Positions 31,640 to 43,252 of a stretch of DNA of 64,000 nucleotides are shown piece after piece. A program made the position numbers and the translations under genes. The notes below the pieces were generated by a model. The model was not told the DNA's origin, did not search any database, and was given only the letters and a program-made list of their open reading frames with translations. Source of the DNA: Coenobita brevimanus. Taxonomy: Eukaryota > Arthropoda > Malacostraca > Decapoda > Coenobitidae. Positions within the stretch are counted from its first letter, which is position 1, and every line of letters begins with the position of its first letter. The DNA lies in NCBI GenBank assembly GCA_032717465.1, contig CM064715.1, forward strand, positions 41,351,659 to 41,415,658. The letters run 5' to 3'.

Positions 31640-33530
31640 ATACCTACTGCACTCCCGTTCTAGCGTGAGTAAGAACCTATTGAGGTTTCTTTTAAATTTC
31701 TCGACTGTAGTGCTATTAACACCATCCCTGGGTAGTCTGTTTAAGGTGGAGCATATCTTGTATGTTTTCATATATGCTGGTGTTAACTCTTTTCCATTCC
31801 AGCTTCCAATCATGGTTGTGTGTTGTTGAGACTAAATAATTTTCCATGGTCAGTGCTGTCATTCCCATCCAGTATTTTAAACACTTCAAGGAGCTGACCT
31901 CCTAGTCTACCAGTTTCTGTCAAAAACAGTCCAAGAGCCCTCAAGCAGTCCTTATAACTCAATCCTGATGGATGGAATAAGTTTTGTAGATCTACCTTGA
32001 ACTGTTTCAAATTGATTTGAGTCTTTCCTACTTGTAGGTGCCCATAACTGTAAAGCGTACTCCAGAAGTGGAAGTATGAAGGAGTAATAGTGAGTGTAAG
32101 AACATTCTCTTTATTTCTGTAATGAAACTGCCTCTGGATGTAGCCTGGCAATTTCTGGGCCTTTTTCCCTACTTTGATGCACTGTTTGGAAAACTTTAGG
32201 TCACTACTGACCAATTCACCCAATTCTTTTCTAAATCAGTCATCCTCAGAATTCTTACCAAAATGGGGTAGTTTGACCTGGCATTTGCAGCCCCATTACA
32301 CATCACCTTGTATTTCTGGTTAAATGACATTTGCCATGTGACAGTTCCATTCACCTGCCCTACACAAGTCTGCCTGGAGTTTTCAATTCCTTCAAGACTG
32401 CTCCAAGTCTGAAATCATGTGCAAATTTTGAGATCACACTTAACAGACCAGCATCTGTGTCAGATAAATGATGAACAGCAGAGGACCAAGGACTGACCCT
32501 TGTGGAACACCAGAAGTGATTGTGGCCCAGTCAGAAGAAACGCCACTAATCGCAACTCACAGTTTCCTATCCATTAACCAGTTTTCTATCCAGAGTGTAA
32601 CCTCCCCATTAATATCAAATGCACATGCTCTTTACATTAGTCTGAGGTGGGCATTTTGTGAAGTGCCTTTTGAAAGTCTAAATAAAGGATATCTACCCTT
32701 TTATGCCTGTCATATTCACTCTGCATTTTGTGGAAAAATTCTAGCAAGTTGGTTAGGCATGATCTGTGTCATCTGAACCCATACCGGGAATCCATAATTA
32801 TAGTATGTGACTTTCCAGGTGTTTGATTGGCCTGTCTGCAATCATTCCTTCTAACAATTTTATTATGATAGAGGTCAGACTAATTGGACGGTAATTCTCG
32901 GACATTCTTGATCCCCATGTTTAAGGACTGGGGGCACATCTGTCATCTTCCAGTCTTACGGCACTTCCCCCATTTCCAGGGCTACCTGCTCATGCATCTC
33001 TTTAAGAACTCTAGGAAGGATTTTATCAGAACCAGGTGACAAATATTTTGGTGATTCATCTTGCCACCTCCTCAGGTGTACATCTGAAGATGATGGTATC
33101 TTTATTCTCGTGGGCCAGTACTGGTCTTACCATGAATATCTTTTAATGTAAAGACTGAAGCAAAATACTGTAGGTGGATTTTGAGTCTTGGCTGTATCCA
33201 AGACTGAGATTTGCATTACACCTGATTGATCCTTAATAGGTCCAATACAACCTTTGAAAGGTTTTCTACTGTTTACCTTGCTTAAGAACTCTTTAGGACA
33301 CTCTTTGCATCATGATGCCTCCATAATTTCTTCATTTCTTTTAGCCAACTTCATCAGAGATTTCACTCTCCTATATACAGTCTTGAAGAAGTCCAAATCA
33401 TTATGGTCTTCCTGGCTGCATTTGGCTCAATTGGATGCAGTCTTTCTTGCTCTTATTGTAATGGCAGTTTCATTACTACACCATTTTGGCTGAAATGATC
33501 TTGGCTTTGTGGACTTTGAGGGTATGAATG
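31640..33530 (-). pseudogene. L2/CR1-like reverse transcriptase, degenerate
   Basis: From the 5' side: a linker KTVYRRVKSLMKLAKRNEEI (33360), PGSDKILPRVLKEMHEQVA (33010), then DWKMTDVPPVLKHGDQECPR (32920), the expected fingers region. RYGFR and SCLTNLLEFFHKMQSEYDRH (32760) precede the first acidic motif. The second catalytic motif reads FAHDF rather than FADD. The C-terminal block SKQCIKVGKKAQKLPGYIQR is typical of L2/CR1 proteins. Every ~60 residues a stop or frameshift intervenes. Only relics of function remain. Confidence 0.8.
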
Positions 33531-33579
33531 CGGCATGTTGTTCTGATTATTGCTCTGTAAATGAGTGATACATTGCATA

Positions 33580-34388
33580 CACACTCAATCCTCGTAAATC
33601 GCGTGTTTATAAATCACGGATTCATAAATCACGGCTAAGTGGCTGTCAGACTGCTGGCACCCTTAAATCGCTGTTAAGTCATGAAAATCGCGGACCTAGG
33701 CACCAAAGTGGGCCTTTTCAGAGGAGAATCGTAAACCGTGGCATTCAATTTGAAAATCGCGACCCAAGAACCAATCACCACCCGTCCCTGGTGGCAAGTG
33801 TGCATACTAATGCCGCCACGTTGTTGTTGTTCGTCCCGCCACTCCGCCACTACAGCCCATCACCGTGGAGTACGAGAGCTACCTGCCTTTTTTTGTGCAC
33901 CTTCCCCCCTGCCTCCTACCTTCCATGGCCCCTCCCGAACCCCCAATGAAGCGCTCTAAGCAGTATGGCATCAAGAAGCAGCCGCCGTTGTCATACAGTC
34001 AACGTTTGGTGCTCATTTTTCATGTTGAGAAGGGAGAAAAGTTTTCAAAGCTGGCGAAAGAGTTTGGGAAGAACAAGTACTGAGAGGTTCTAAGTTCTTC
34101 CCAACACCACCCCACTCCATTCACTTAAGCAATATCGTCATAGGATTAGGGTGAGATCCCTTAACATTGCTTATTTCTGTTAAATACATGCACTGAATAT
34201 TCCTAAATTTGTATGTTTGTGTTTGATCGTGCCTAGATAGGTGTAGGTAGGGTGCTGTGGGGGGTGGTTGGTCAAAGTCCAGACCCAAATTCATTTTTCA
34301 CATAAGAGTTATTATTTATAAACCACAGAATTTGTAAATCGCGGCATTGGTCCAGACCCAAATTGCCACGATTTACAAGGATTGAGTG
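33580..34388 (+). mobile_element. Tigger-like element inserted in the L2-like LINE
   Basis: Ends CACACTCAATCCTCGTAAATC and, in reverse, CACTCAATCCTTGTAAATC are inverted repeats flanked by TA (33578-33579 and 34389-34390). The LINE reading resumes on both sides. Confidence 0.85.
33925..34083 (+). pseudogene. Pogo/Tigger transposase N-terminal stub
   Basis: MAPPEPPMKRSKQYG is followed by LSYSQRLVLIFHVEKGEKFS and KLAKEFGKNK, a psq-type helix-turn-helix, then a stop. The catalytic domain is deleted. The start Met is chosen by analogy with other pogo-type proteins. Confidence 0.65.
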
Positions 34389-34699
34389 TATGTTAATATC
34401 CTCTAGTCCAGCGTTCATAAAACTCTCTACAACCTGCAGAGTCAGCTCAGCAGAGGTCTAGTTTTCCTTTATGAGGTCCAGACAATCTTTCACAAGGAAT
34501 ACATATAAAGAACCTAATCAGATTGTGCTCACAACCTCCCAGTCATTCACCAACAGGCAAGCCAGTAACACTTTCATTTAACATGGTGAACACAAGATCC
34601 AGGATGTTATTGCCTCACATTGGTTGGTTTGCTGATCTGTTGTCCCAGTTTACATGACATTTGAAGACACGAAGGAGGAGGAGGGCTGGTCTGATAAGG

Positions 34700-35640
34700 A
34701 ACCTTCATTTCTGTCCTGTTTAGAAGTGCTACATGTGACAAGTCCCCTACACAGCAGAGCTGTACTCCACACAGGAGTAAGGCCCTAGTACATAGTCAAC
34801 AACTAAGCAGGGGTAACAAAAGCAACAAGTTCATTCTGCACTCCTAACCTATTCACAGTTAACTTTGCAGAAGTACTGTGACATTTCCCAGACAGATCAT
34901 GAGAACAGTAGACAACAAAGTGAAGGGTGGAGTCATCAGCTTATGAATGGATAGAGCTGGATATACTGCTCAGGCAATCACTGATGAATACAAGGAAGAA
35001 GGCTGGTGAAACAACAAAACCCTGAGGAACACCATTGTTCAAAGTTTTAGGAAAAGGACACTGACATCTACAACAGCAATTGCACAACAGATGGGGGGAA
35101 GCATGGTGACGATGCACAAAGGATAAAAACCATAGAAGGGCAGTTTAAAAATTAAAGGTTTGTGCCTTTGAGATGTTTCGTTTAATATCAGCTGTTTTTT
35201 TTTTTAATATGCTTTGGTTGGAAGCATGTAGCACTTTATGACCGGATACCCTTCCTGATGTCAACCAATGACCCTTGGGTGGACTCGAACCTCCAACCCT
35301 TCAGTCAGAACAGAGCACTGTAACCCACTGAGCCATGGCGGCTACAAAAATATAGACCGGGGGGAGATGGAAGAGGTGCTTTAAAATCTTCCTATCGCTG
35401 ATAAATTCTAAATAGGATGTGCAAGAGATCAGAGAGAGTGGGCAGTTGTTAGAGGTTCCAAGTATTCGCTCTTCTTCGAGATAAATTGAGCAAGAGCAAA
35501 CTCCCAACAAGAAGGAAGGATGAGGCTGACAGACTGAGACAAAAGAGTTTACCCTGACAGTCATCCTGGAAGCACAGGTCTTGAAAACAACAAATGGTAC
35601 CCTATCTGGATTGTCAGGGTAGAAAGCACATCTTTTGATG
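34700..35640 (-). pseudogene. Second jockey-type LINE fragment, degenerate, with nested SINE
   Basis: Minus-strand traces: SLISCTSYLEFISDRKILKH (35400-35460), PLIFKLPFYGFYP (35130), VPQGFVVSPAFFLVFISDCL (35030) and ADDSTLHF (34930), similar in order to family E at 30200-30680 but diverged. The segment between RKILKH and the palm is missing; a tRNA-derived SINE occupies that place. Confidence 0.75.
35201..35346 (-). mobile_element. tRNA-derived SINE (minus), ~145 bp
   Basis: The reverse strand starts GCCATGGCTCAGTGGGTTA (A-box TGGCTCAGTGG) and has GGTTCGAGTCC (B-box) 40 nt later. It continues with CATCAGGAAGGGTATCCGGT and ends in an A run (35201-35209 as T on plus). It lies inside a LINE relic. 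Confidence 0.8.
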
Positions 35641-35735
35641 AAAATTTGATGTCAGGCATGGCAAAATATTGCAATTCTGCTGCTTAAAATAACAGACACA
35701 TTTATATACATTTCAAGTGCAGTGAAGAGCTTTCC

Positions 35736-36075
35736 ATAGCGGTGGCTGAATCGGTAGAGAGGCGGCCTGCAGTCCTGATGGACCCGGGTTCGTATCCCGG
35801 CTGGGGCAGGGAACAGTTTAAGGATTTGAATTTCATAAAAAGCGGACTTTCCTGATCTACCAGATGACCCACCGACATGTAAAAATACCCCCGCTAATAC
35901 CAATACACCAGTCCTGTATGACAGCCCTAGCATGTATTCAGTATGGACGGTGGGTGGTAACACCAAGGTGGTGACATGTGGAATTGTAGGAGGACTACTG
36001 GGCCTTGGGATAGGCTACTGCCCCCAAGATATTGGCCCTGAAGCCTTTGCCCAGAGTTGGAAAAAAAAAAAAAAT
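35736..36075 (+). mobile_element. tRNA-derived SINE (plus) with poly-A tail
   Basis: GTGGCTGAATCGGTAGAG (A-box-like) and GGTTCGTATCC (B-box) lie at 35743 and 35787 with tRNA-like spacing, including CCTGCAGTC where an anticodon loop with GCA would be. A ~260-bp unrelated body follows, ending in A14 at 36060-36073. It is a retroposon rather than a working tRNA gene. Confidence 0.85.
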
Positions 36076-36235
36076 AAATAACTGCATGCCACCTTAGCAA
36101 GTGCCCTACACTATGCCACACAATAGTTATCCATTGACAGTTCAGTTCTGCTGTCACAATGAATTTAATTTTCATTTAATGTCTTATCATAAGGAGCTTT
36201 ATTACTTATAGCTTTGAGCCAAAAATGATCCTAAG

Positions 36236-36945
36236 TATTGTCTATCTATCTATCTATTGCCAGACGCCTCAATCCCGTAAATCGCCTCCAAGTCGCCCTG
36301 TCCCACGCCATTTCACTGCCCTGCTCCCAACTCACACACCCCCTCTCTCATATACCTCTCCACCCCATCCCTCCATCTCATCCTCGGCCTCCCCCTCCCT
36401 CTTCCCCCCTCCACCTCACTCACATGCACTCTCTTCGTCAGTCTTTCACCCTCCATCCTCTCCACATGGCCAAACCACCTCAGTGTGTTCCTCATAACGC
36501 TTCCTATCACATCCACATCCACACCGCAACGTTCCTTTATATCCTCATTCGTCAGCCTGTCTCTCCATGTGACTCCACAGGCTCCTCTTAAATAACTCAT
36601 TTCCACTGCTCTCACTCTCGACTTGTGTCCTTCCAACAACGTCCAAGCTTCACTTCCATACGTTAGAGTTGGTATCACAATACTGTCATGTAGTAACTTT
36701 TTCACTTCCATGCTCACTTCCCTGTTTCTTATCACTGCTTTCAAAGAACCAGCAACCTTTCTTCCCTGCTGTACCCTTTCAAGCACTTCACCCTCCAAAC
36801 CTCCATCCTTACTCATCACACTACCCAAGTACTTAAACGTACTCACATTTTGCAATTCCTTACCATAAAACCTCGCTGTACATTCACTGACTTCACCTTT
36901 CTCAAAGACCATCACTTTACTCTTCCCTACATTTTATTCTTTCCT
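36236..36945 (-). mobile_element. RTE-B LINE 3' portion
   Basis: It begins at a (CTAT)n tract and GCCAGACGCCTCAATCCCG, and is 5'-truncated near 36945. The 3' UTR lacks about 15 bp relative to the copy at 3.6 kb. Confidence 0.9.
36313..36915 (-). pseudogene. RTE-B protein C-terminal 200 codons
   Basis: The frame runs from just after the RT palm: STFKYLGSVMSKDGGLEGEV, LTYGSEAWTLLEGHKSRVRA, LRWFGHVERMEGERLTKRVH and RGRGRPRMRWRDGVERY. No catalytic residues remain. The end is frameshifted relative to RTE-A (CELGAGQ then stop). It is 5'-truncated, as usual for LINE insertions. Confidence 0.85.
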
Positions 36946-37023
36946 AAGCGTTGTGTAACATTAATTAAGACTAGTAGCATGAGTACATTCTTTTATGGAT
37001 TTTTGAGAAGTCAGCACACAATA

Positions 37024-38348
37024 CGAGGTGCTATGCAAAAGTTCCAGTAATCTGACCACAGGGAGCCAACCATTTGCAGTTTTCCCTTTTGCCGCTAGGA
37101 GGAGTCAGCAGCACCCCTTGTGCGTCAGTGTGGCCCCGGCCGAGTCAGTGAGCGGACATGTTGTTGAGCTACGCTTACTATTGTACGTGATGTGTAGGTG
37201 GTTTGGCAGTTTTACAATGGCGGACCTCACAGAACAAAGAACCTGCATCAAGTTCTGCTTCATGATTAACAAGACGGCTGCAGAAACTCACCGGTTGTTT
37301 CAGCAAGCCTTTGATGACAATGCCATGTCCCAAAGCAGAACATTTTTCTGGTACAAGCGATTCAAGGAAAGATCAATGTCCATTGAAGACAATGACCGTT
37401 CTGGACAACCGTCAAGAGCAACAAGACCAGAAAACATCGGAAATGTTCATCAGGCTGTCCTTACATATCATACACGAATTATCCATGATGTTTGCGATAT
37501 CGTTGGACTGTCATACGGGAGCATGCAACGCATTTTGTCAGACATGTTGGGCATGAGACGCATTGCTGCAAAATTTGTTCCAAGACTGCTGAGTGACAAG
37601 CAGAAGGCACACTGCATTGCAGTTTGCAGGGAGCTTAAGAATCAGGTCAGAGATGTCGCCACATTCATCTCCAAGGTCATAACTGGTGATGAATCATGGG
37701 TTTATGGTTATGACTTGGAGACAAAGCAGCAGCATCGCAATGGAAGTCTCCCAATTCACCGAGGCCAAAAAAAGCGCATCAAGTTCGCAGCAATGTCAAA
37801 TTGATGTTGATCGTTTTCTTCAATATCCAAGGGATTGTTCACAAGGAATTCGTCCCACCCAGTCAGTCTGTCAGCGGAAAGTTTTACTGTGAAGTTTTGC
37901 AGCATCTGAGGGAGAATATCTGCCGCAAACGTCCAGGACAGTGGAAGAACAAGGACTGGGTCCTGCATCATGACAACGCCCCCACCCACACATCAATTGT
38001 TGTCCGGCAGTTTCTGGCTTCCAGTTAACACGGTAGTCATTCCACACCCACCATATTTGCCTGACCTTGCCCCCTGCGACTTTTTTCTGTTTCCCAAGCT
38101 GAAATTATGACTGAAAGGGCGTCAATTTGACTCAATTGAGGAGATCCAGACAGAATTGCTGGAAGTGCTCAAGACCATCACGCCTGAAGCCTTCCAGGGA
38201 TGCAAGGACTCGTGGAAAAAATGCTGGGACCACAGTACAGTATACATGCCCAAGGGGACTGCTTCGAAGGCGACAGTGAGAACTAGGAGGTAAGGTAACT
38301 TATTTTCCTGCAATATTCAAATTACTGGAACTTTTGGGTAGCACCTCA
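37024..38348 (+). mobile_element. Mariner transposon, 1325 bp
   Basis: Ends CGAGGTGCTATGCAAAAGTT and, in reverse, TGAGGTGCTACCCAAAAGTT are part of ~31-bp inverted repeats. TA flanks lie at 37022-37023 and 38349-38350. It holds one broken mariner transposase. Confidence 0.95.
37217..38293 (+). pseudogene. Mariner transposase, DD34D type, frameshifted
   Basis: MADLTEQRTCIKF opens a paired-like HTH region (FFWYKRFKERSMSIEDNDRS). Catalytic region: TGDESWVYGYD (first Asp), LHHDNAPTHTS (second) and PYLPDLAPCDFFLFPKLK (third, Asp as in mariner). It is broken by a one-base deletion near 37804, a frame change near 38025 and an in-frame TGA near 38108. The length, about 350 codons, is normal. The ends are intact, so the copy could be moved only by a transposase made elsewhere. 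Confidence 0.95.
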
Positions 38349-38990
38349 TATATTCTCAGTCTGTTCAGTATAAAGCACTTGCATATTGTCATGGTAACCA
38401 TTTAATGTCACATATCATGGGATGCACCTTATGTCTGGCATGTCACAGAATCCAAAATAAGCCTCAAGACTTGTAAGCCTGCCCGCAATGTACTTGAGAG
38501 AGCAGCACAAGTGCAGTAATTAATGACACTGGGCTTCATGCATTTTGAGTGCTGGATACAGAAGTTCACATTGTAATAATGCATTGTGTCTTGTGTCCCT
38601 CTCAGCTGTCATGCCACATTACAGAAAAGTTACCAGTCTGCACTGTAATATGCAGTGCCACTGAGCTCAATGTATGTTATTCTTATTACCCTCACAATTT
38701 GAACCCTACTTTTCATAAATAAATGAAGAGGGTAGGTTCCAAATATAGTATACAAATAGAGTTCCGAATAAATGGTTCACACAAACTTGTCATTAATAAT
38801 GTTATTATTAACATTATTATTTTATTATTATATTATTAATGCATTATTACTTGTTTCTTAAGGTAAACTTAAATTATTAATCCCTGGACCTGTCAATACA
38901 GTAACTGGCTTGTTATCAAGATAATCTTTATTTGGTGTAAATAATCTGGAAAGATACTGTACTATAATCCCAGCTGAATTACCGAATATA
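38349..38990. other. Unassigned, AT-rich spacer
   Basis: It has an (ATT)-rich stretch at 38790-38890. Nothing else recognised. Confidence 0.4.
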
Positions 38991-39549
38991 CAGTGATCCC
39001 TTGGTTATTGCACATTTGATTATAGCAGTTTTTGTTACCACTGCTAGATGAAAATATGCACTCCTGTCATGATTGTGCATTTCTGGGCAAAAAAACTTCA
39101 TTCTTGTGCACCTGAGCTGGTTTCTGCTGACAATGGTGGTGCTGACTCTGTGGTTGCTGATGGTTTTGAGGGATTCAAAGATGAAGCCCTTCTCAAGAAG
39201 TTAATCCCAGGTGGTGTAGACCTCTAACTCTCCACCTCCTAGCCTCAGAACCCCTTACCTCAAGCTCACCTCAGGTCTCAATATGATACATATCTCTTCT
39301 TTATTGTGCCCACTTCATCATTTTCTAATAATCTGACCATGCTTATGTTTGTTAATGGTACTAACCATAACAGTAAGTATGTATTTAGTGGGTCTAAATT
39401 GTTATAAAAGGTAAAATTTGGGTTTACAAGTGGGATGCCCAGTACCAGTTAAGATAAATCCCATAGGATCTGTGCATTTATCATCATGCAGTTTCTTTAT
39501 TGTGCATTAGGCACGGTACCAATTGTATGCAATAACCAAGGGATCACTG
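38991..39549. mobile_element. Tigger-like MITE, 559 bp
   Basis: Ends CAGTGATCCCTTGGTTATTG are perfect inverted repeats over at least 20 bp, flanked by TA (38989-38990 and 39550-39551). The interior 39110-39230 may hold a transposase scrap but none is clearly legible. Confidence 0.9.
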
Positions 39550-39867
39550 TAAATATGAATCACCTTACACTGTGAGTATTGGATATCATTATTCATTGAA
39601 AGAATCATCATGTACAAGAATAAATATTTTTACCACACAAAATCTTCCTTGCATCTCTACTACTGCATTTTTTCATGAAGCTCTTGCAAAACTCCCTTCT
39701 GTTCACGCTAGTCTTTGAAGTTCCTTATCAATGTGCTCAGCAATTACCCTGCAAGAAGGAAAGAGCTGATCAGATATCAAGCACCCTTATATCCAATGCA
39801 GTAGCCTCTCTGGATTAATCATGAATTGTGCACGTTGTGTACAGTCAAGTTAATTGATATTGTAGGC
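39550..39867. other. Unassigned spacer
   Basis: Nothing recognised. Confidence 0.4.

Positions 39868-39934
<67 letters not shown>
39868..39934. repeat. (GT)33 microsatellite
   Basis: Uninterrupted dinucleotide tract at the 3' side of the L2-like LINE fragment; on the LINE strand it is (CA)n. Confidence 0.95.
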
Positions 39935-39936
<2 letters not shown>

Positions 39937-39944
39937 TTACCTAT

Positions 39945-40780
39945 TTGTATTATACAGAATCTGAGCTAAGCTCTTGTTGTCCCATCTCTTTTCTACAGAT
40001 ATTTATTATCCAATCTAGATTTAAACACATGGATGCTCTCTGCTCGCACCACCACCTCCCTCTATTTTATCCCAGTTGTCTGTAATTCTGTTTAGAATAC
40101 TAAATTTTTTTACCTCACTGATGCATCAACTCTTCTTCAGCTTGAATTCATGTCCTCTTGTTCTTCCATCATCTTTCACAAAGAGGTTCTCTCTGTCCAC
40201 ACATTCTATTCCTCCTGCTCCTCTAAACATTGCAATCAAATCTCCCCTCTCTCTTTTCTCTCTCAGGGTTGGCAATTTCAGCTTTTCCAATCTCTCCTCA
40301 TAAGACAACTGTCTCAAGCCTGGTGTCAGTTTTGTAGCTATCCTTTGTATTCTTTCTAGTTTACTGGTATGTTTTTTCAAGTTTGGTGACCATATTGCAG
40401 CTGCATATTCCAGTCTTGATCTTATCATGGTCACTATTAACTCTCTTAGCATCTTTCATCCATATAATTAAATGTCACTCTCATGTTGTTCAGTAGCCCG
40501 TAAGTTCCTCTAGTAATCCTGTTTATATGTTTCTCAGGTGATAGGTTATCCTGTATAGTTACACCAAGGTCCATGTCTTCTTTTGCCTTCATTATTATTT
40601 CATCTCCCATCTTGTACTCTATCTTGGTCTCTTATCACTGACTCCCATTTCCATTACATGACATTTAGTAGTATTGAATTCCATTTTCCACATTTGACTC
40701 CTTTTGCAGAGTTTATCTAAATCATTTTGCAGTTCCTTACAACAATTTACTCCTTTAATATGTTTCATAATTTTTTAACA
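39945..40780 (-). pseudogene. L2/CR1-like LINE, C-terminal fragment
   Basis: Minus-strand traces: KLCKRSQMWKMEFNTTKCHV (40660), DLGVTIQDNLSPEKHINRIT (40540), and a frame at 40126-40452 with RSRLEYAAAIWSPNLKKHTS and LRQLSYEERLEKLKLPTLRE. This is the thumb and C-terminal part of L2/CR1 proteins. The catalytic palm is missing and stops are frequent. It is a different subfamily from the copy at 31.6 kb. Confidence 0.8.
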
Positions 40781-40944
40781 CTATTGTGTGTGTGTTTGTG
40801 TGTGCGTGTGCACATGCATGCATGCGTGCAGGATAGAGATAGGAGTGAAACTGGGCAGTGCATGACAGACTGCCTTTTAGGCCACAGGTTAGAGAAATTA
40901 TCCTCTTCAGAATAGCTGTAGGCATATATTGGATGGATGATAGA

Positions 40945-41170
40945 TTTTTACGCTAGCTACAAAGCTGCAGGCTCAGTAGTTCCAGGTTTGACTCTTGGTG
41001 TCTCTAACTTGTGGCACTAAACTCAGGTGTCCATTCACCCTTTGTGAGTTAATAGGCAAGGGTAACACTTAAGGGAGGTAAATGTGGTAACCTGGATGAT
41101 GCAGTGGCCTTGTATCCCAGGATAATGGGCCACTACCCACCATGGGCTAAGAGGCATAAATTACAGAGAT
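40945..41170 (+). mobile_element. tRNA-derived SINE-like repeat, degenerate
   Basis: GGTTTGACTCT at about 40986 resembles a B-box, preceded by a weak A-box region. The body has GGGCCACTACCCACCATGGG. No tail is legible. Confidence 0.5.
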
Positions 41171-42074
41171 CAGCACCACAAATAAGCATCGTATTGTATC
41201 TGCCCCACCTTTGACTTTTCTCTTCCCATGGTAAGTGCTGGAGAAGGGCACCTTCACATGGTGACACTAAAATAACTAGTTGCTCATGCTGTGTAGTTAC
41301 ACAAATATCCCTCATTTCTTTCCCATTCCCCAGAAAGAGGGATGGTGGACTGCAGGAAGGGGACAACTTCAACCTGTAGTCAGCCAGGTTCATGTTCAGA
41401 TAAATATGAAGTTAAACTACTGCTACTACAACCCTTCATGGTCAAGACATTTCTAGTACTTTCTAGCCTGGCTAACAGACTAGATACAGCTGAGTCCTAG
41501 GAGGCTGAAAGAACCTTAATACTGGTATCACTAACCCTCTCATGGTCAGAATTATTCATGTCCTGTATTCTCCATCAGATAATGCCAGATTATTGTATTA
41601 GACTGAGAGAGAGTCCATGGAGCCGGAATGTTGACTGTTGTGTGCAGTATTAAGCTTGGTAGAGAATCATAGCCAGGTTTCTGTACATCCGTTCGCAATG
41701 TGATAAATTGTTGTAATGACGAACAAAAGGTTAGACCCATTTTCGAAATGACAATGGTGAAATGATTGTAAATTCACTAGAATGATGCTTTCCAGTCATC
41801 TATTTAAGCCATGATGGCTGTCCAGTGTTTATATTCACTGTGATTGTCTGCCTTTCATTTCATATTGTGCATGAAAGGCCACTGATATACCATTGCCATG
41901 TATGAAGTAAAATGAAACAACCACTGATTCACACCACTCTGACATTGGGAACATCAGCTTAGCTCTACTGTACTCTTTCCTGTACCTTTCGATGTTTACA
42001 TGCTCAGGCTGTGGCTTTTTACTGTAAAATTTTCACGTATATATTTATATTGTTTCACTTCATTTTGTTTTTAA
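41171..42074. other. Unassigned spacer
   Basis: No coding region or repeat family recognised. Confidence 0.4.
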
Positions 42075-43252
42075 AGGCTCCAACATGCATGTATGCATCA
42101 GCCTTGGTCACCTAATGGTAGCTCTCCATGCTGCTCGATCTCTGGCAGCTTCCCTATTCAGTCTCTTATCCCTGATGTCACACATATTGACCTCGTTCCA
42201 TTTTTTTTTTTTTTTTTTTTTTTTTACCTCTCGCAACCCTACTCCTAACATTAACACTTCTCACTTTGTGCACCCAGTTGTCATCCCCCATCCTCTCCAC
42301 ATGCCCAAACCATCTCAGTCTACCTCTCCTCATCACAACACCAGGACACCCCAGTCCCACCTTACTTCTTAACTCTTCCATCATAAACCTAGCCCCCCCC
42401 AGGCCTTGCACTCAAGGATGCACTGCACATCCACCTAATCACTGTCATTTCTGTACACTTGAACCTGCAAATATTCTCTTCCTTTACTGCCCAGGTCTCA
42501 CTGCCATACAGCATTGCACTCCTAACACATGCTGTAAACAAAGATCCGTAGCATGGAGGGAGAGCCATTTCAGTGTCAGGAGAGGCAACAGTGCCCTGAA
42601 CTTTTTCCAGCCACTCCTCACTCTAGCCCACCTGCAGCACATAACATGTCTGCCAAGTAACAAAACTTCTCCACACACTCACAAGATGCACCAGCAAGAT
42701 CAGTCTGTTGATGCTTAACAATCTCCACATGCTCTCCCTGACACACTACTCACATGAAATTAACATTATCTCACAGTCTACCTCTAATCCCACTAGATTT
42801 ATTATGCACCCACTTATCACAAACACTGCACAAGATGGAATTATGGTACTTCCCACACATTTATGGCAAACTGCACATGGCCACTCTCCCTCTTCTCTGA
42901 CAGTACTGCCACCAATCCTAGATACCATCACTTTTTGTTTTATCTGCAATTACTCTCAAGCCCTTGTGCTCCACACCATCTCTTCACTTCCTAACTCTTC
43001 CCTCCTCTTCCCTTTCACTCTCTGCAGTCAGTACCAAATCATTAGCATGCAACATCTCCACGGGGTTCTATATCGGAAGTCACATAAGAGGGCTTCAAGC
43101 ACCATGGTAAACAGTAAGGGGCCCAAGACTGGCCCCTGATCCACACCAACATTCACAAAACACACATCATTCAAATCCCCATTCACTCTTACCTGGGTGC
43201 AAGCACCCCACATGCATAGCCATAAACATATTCAGTATACTATGTAGATAGA
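42075..43252 (-). pseudogene. RTE-D LINE copy, degenerate
   Basis: The C-terminus (42075-42195), a T25 run (42201-42225) and the thumb follow: GRLRWFGHVERMGDDNW at about 42280. Then come the finger remnant WPCAVCHKCVGS (42880) and the palm VNGDLNDVCFVNVGVDQGPV (43150). The YADD segment reads YADDL-like but is out of frame (LMIW). Several frameshifts. The copy retains the C-terminal segment that the 27 kb copy lacks. Confidence 0.85.

Larger units (their letters stand above)
31640..34690 (-). mobile_element. L2/CR1-like LINE split by a Tigger-like element
   Basis: The minus strand has endonuclease traces at 34390-34680 (NNILDLVFTMLNESVTGLPV and CEHNLIRF). RT traces follow at 31640-33530: ILYLDFQKALHKMP (32690), SGVPQGSVLGPLLFIIYL (32480), ELVSSDLKFSKQC (32215) and VNSTTVEKFKRNLNRFL (31690). 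A TA-flanked element at 33580-34388 interrupts it. The coding frame is full of stops. Confidence 0.8.

Noticed and set aside
35743..35815. Possible tRNA gene
   Set aside because: It has A- and B-box-like sequences, but the ends do not pair as an acceptor stem that I can see, and a SINE body with poly-A tail follows.
39873..40085. ORF starting with a (Cys-Val)n tract
   Set aside because: The tract is translated (GT)n microsatellite and the rest is antisense to a LINE fragment.
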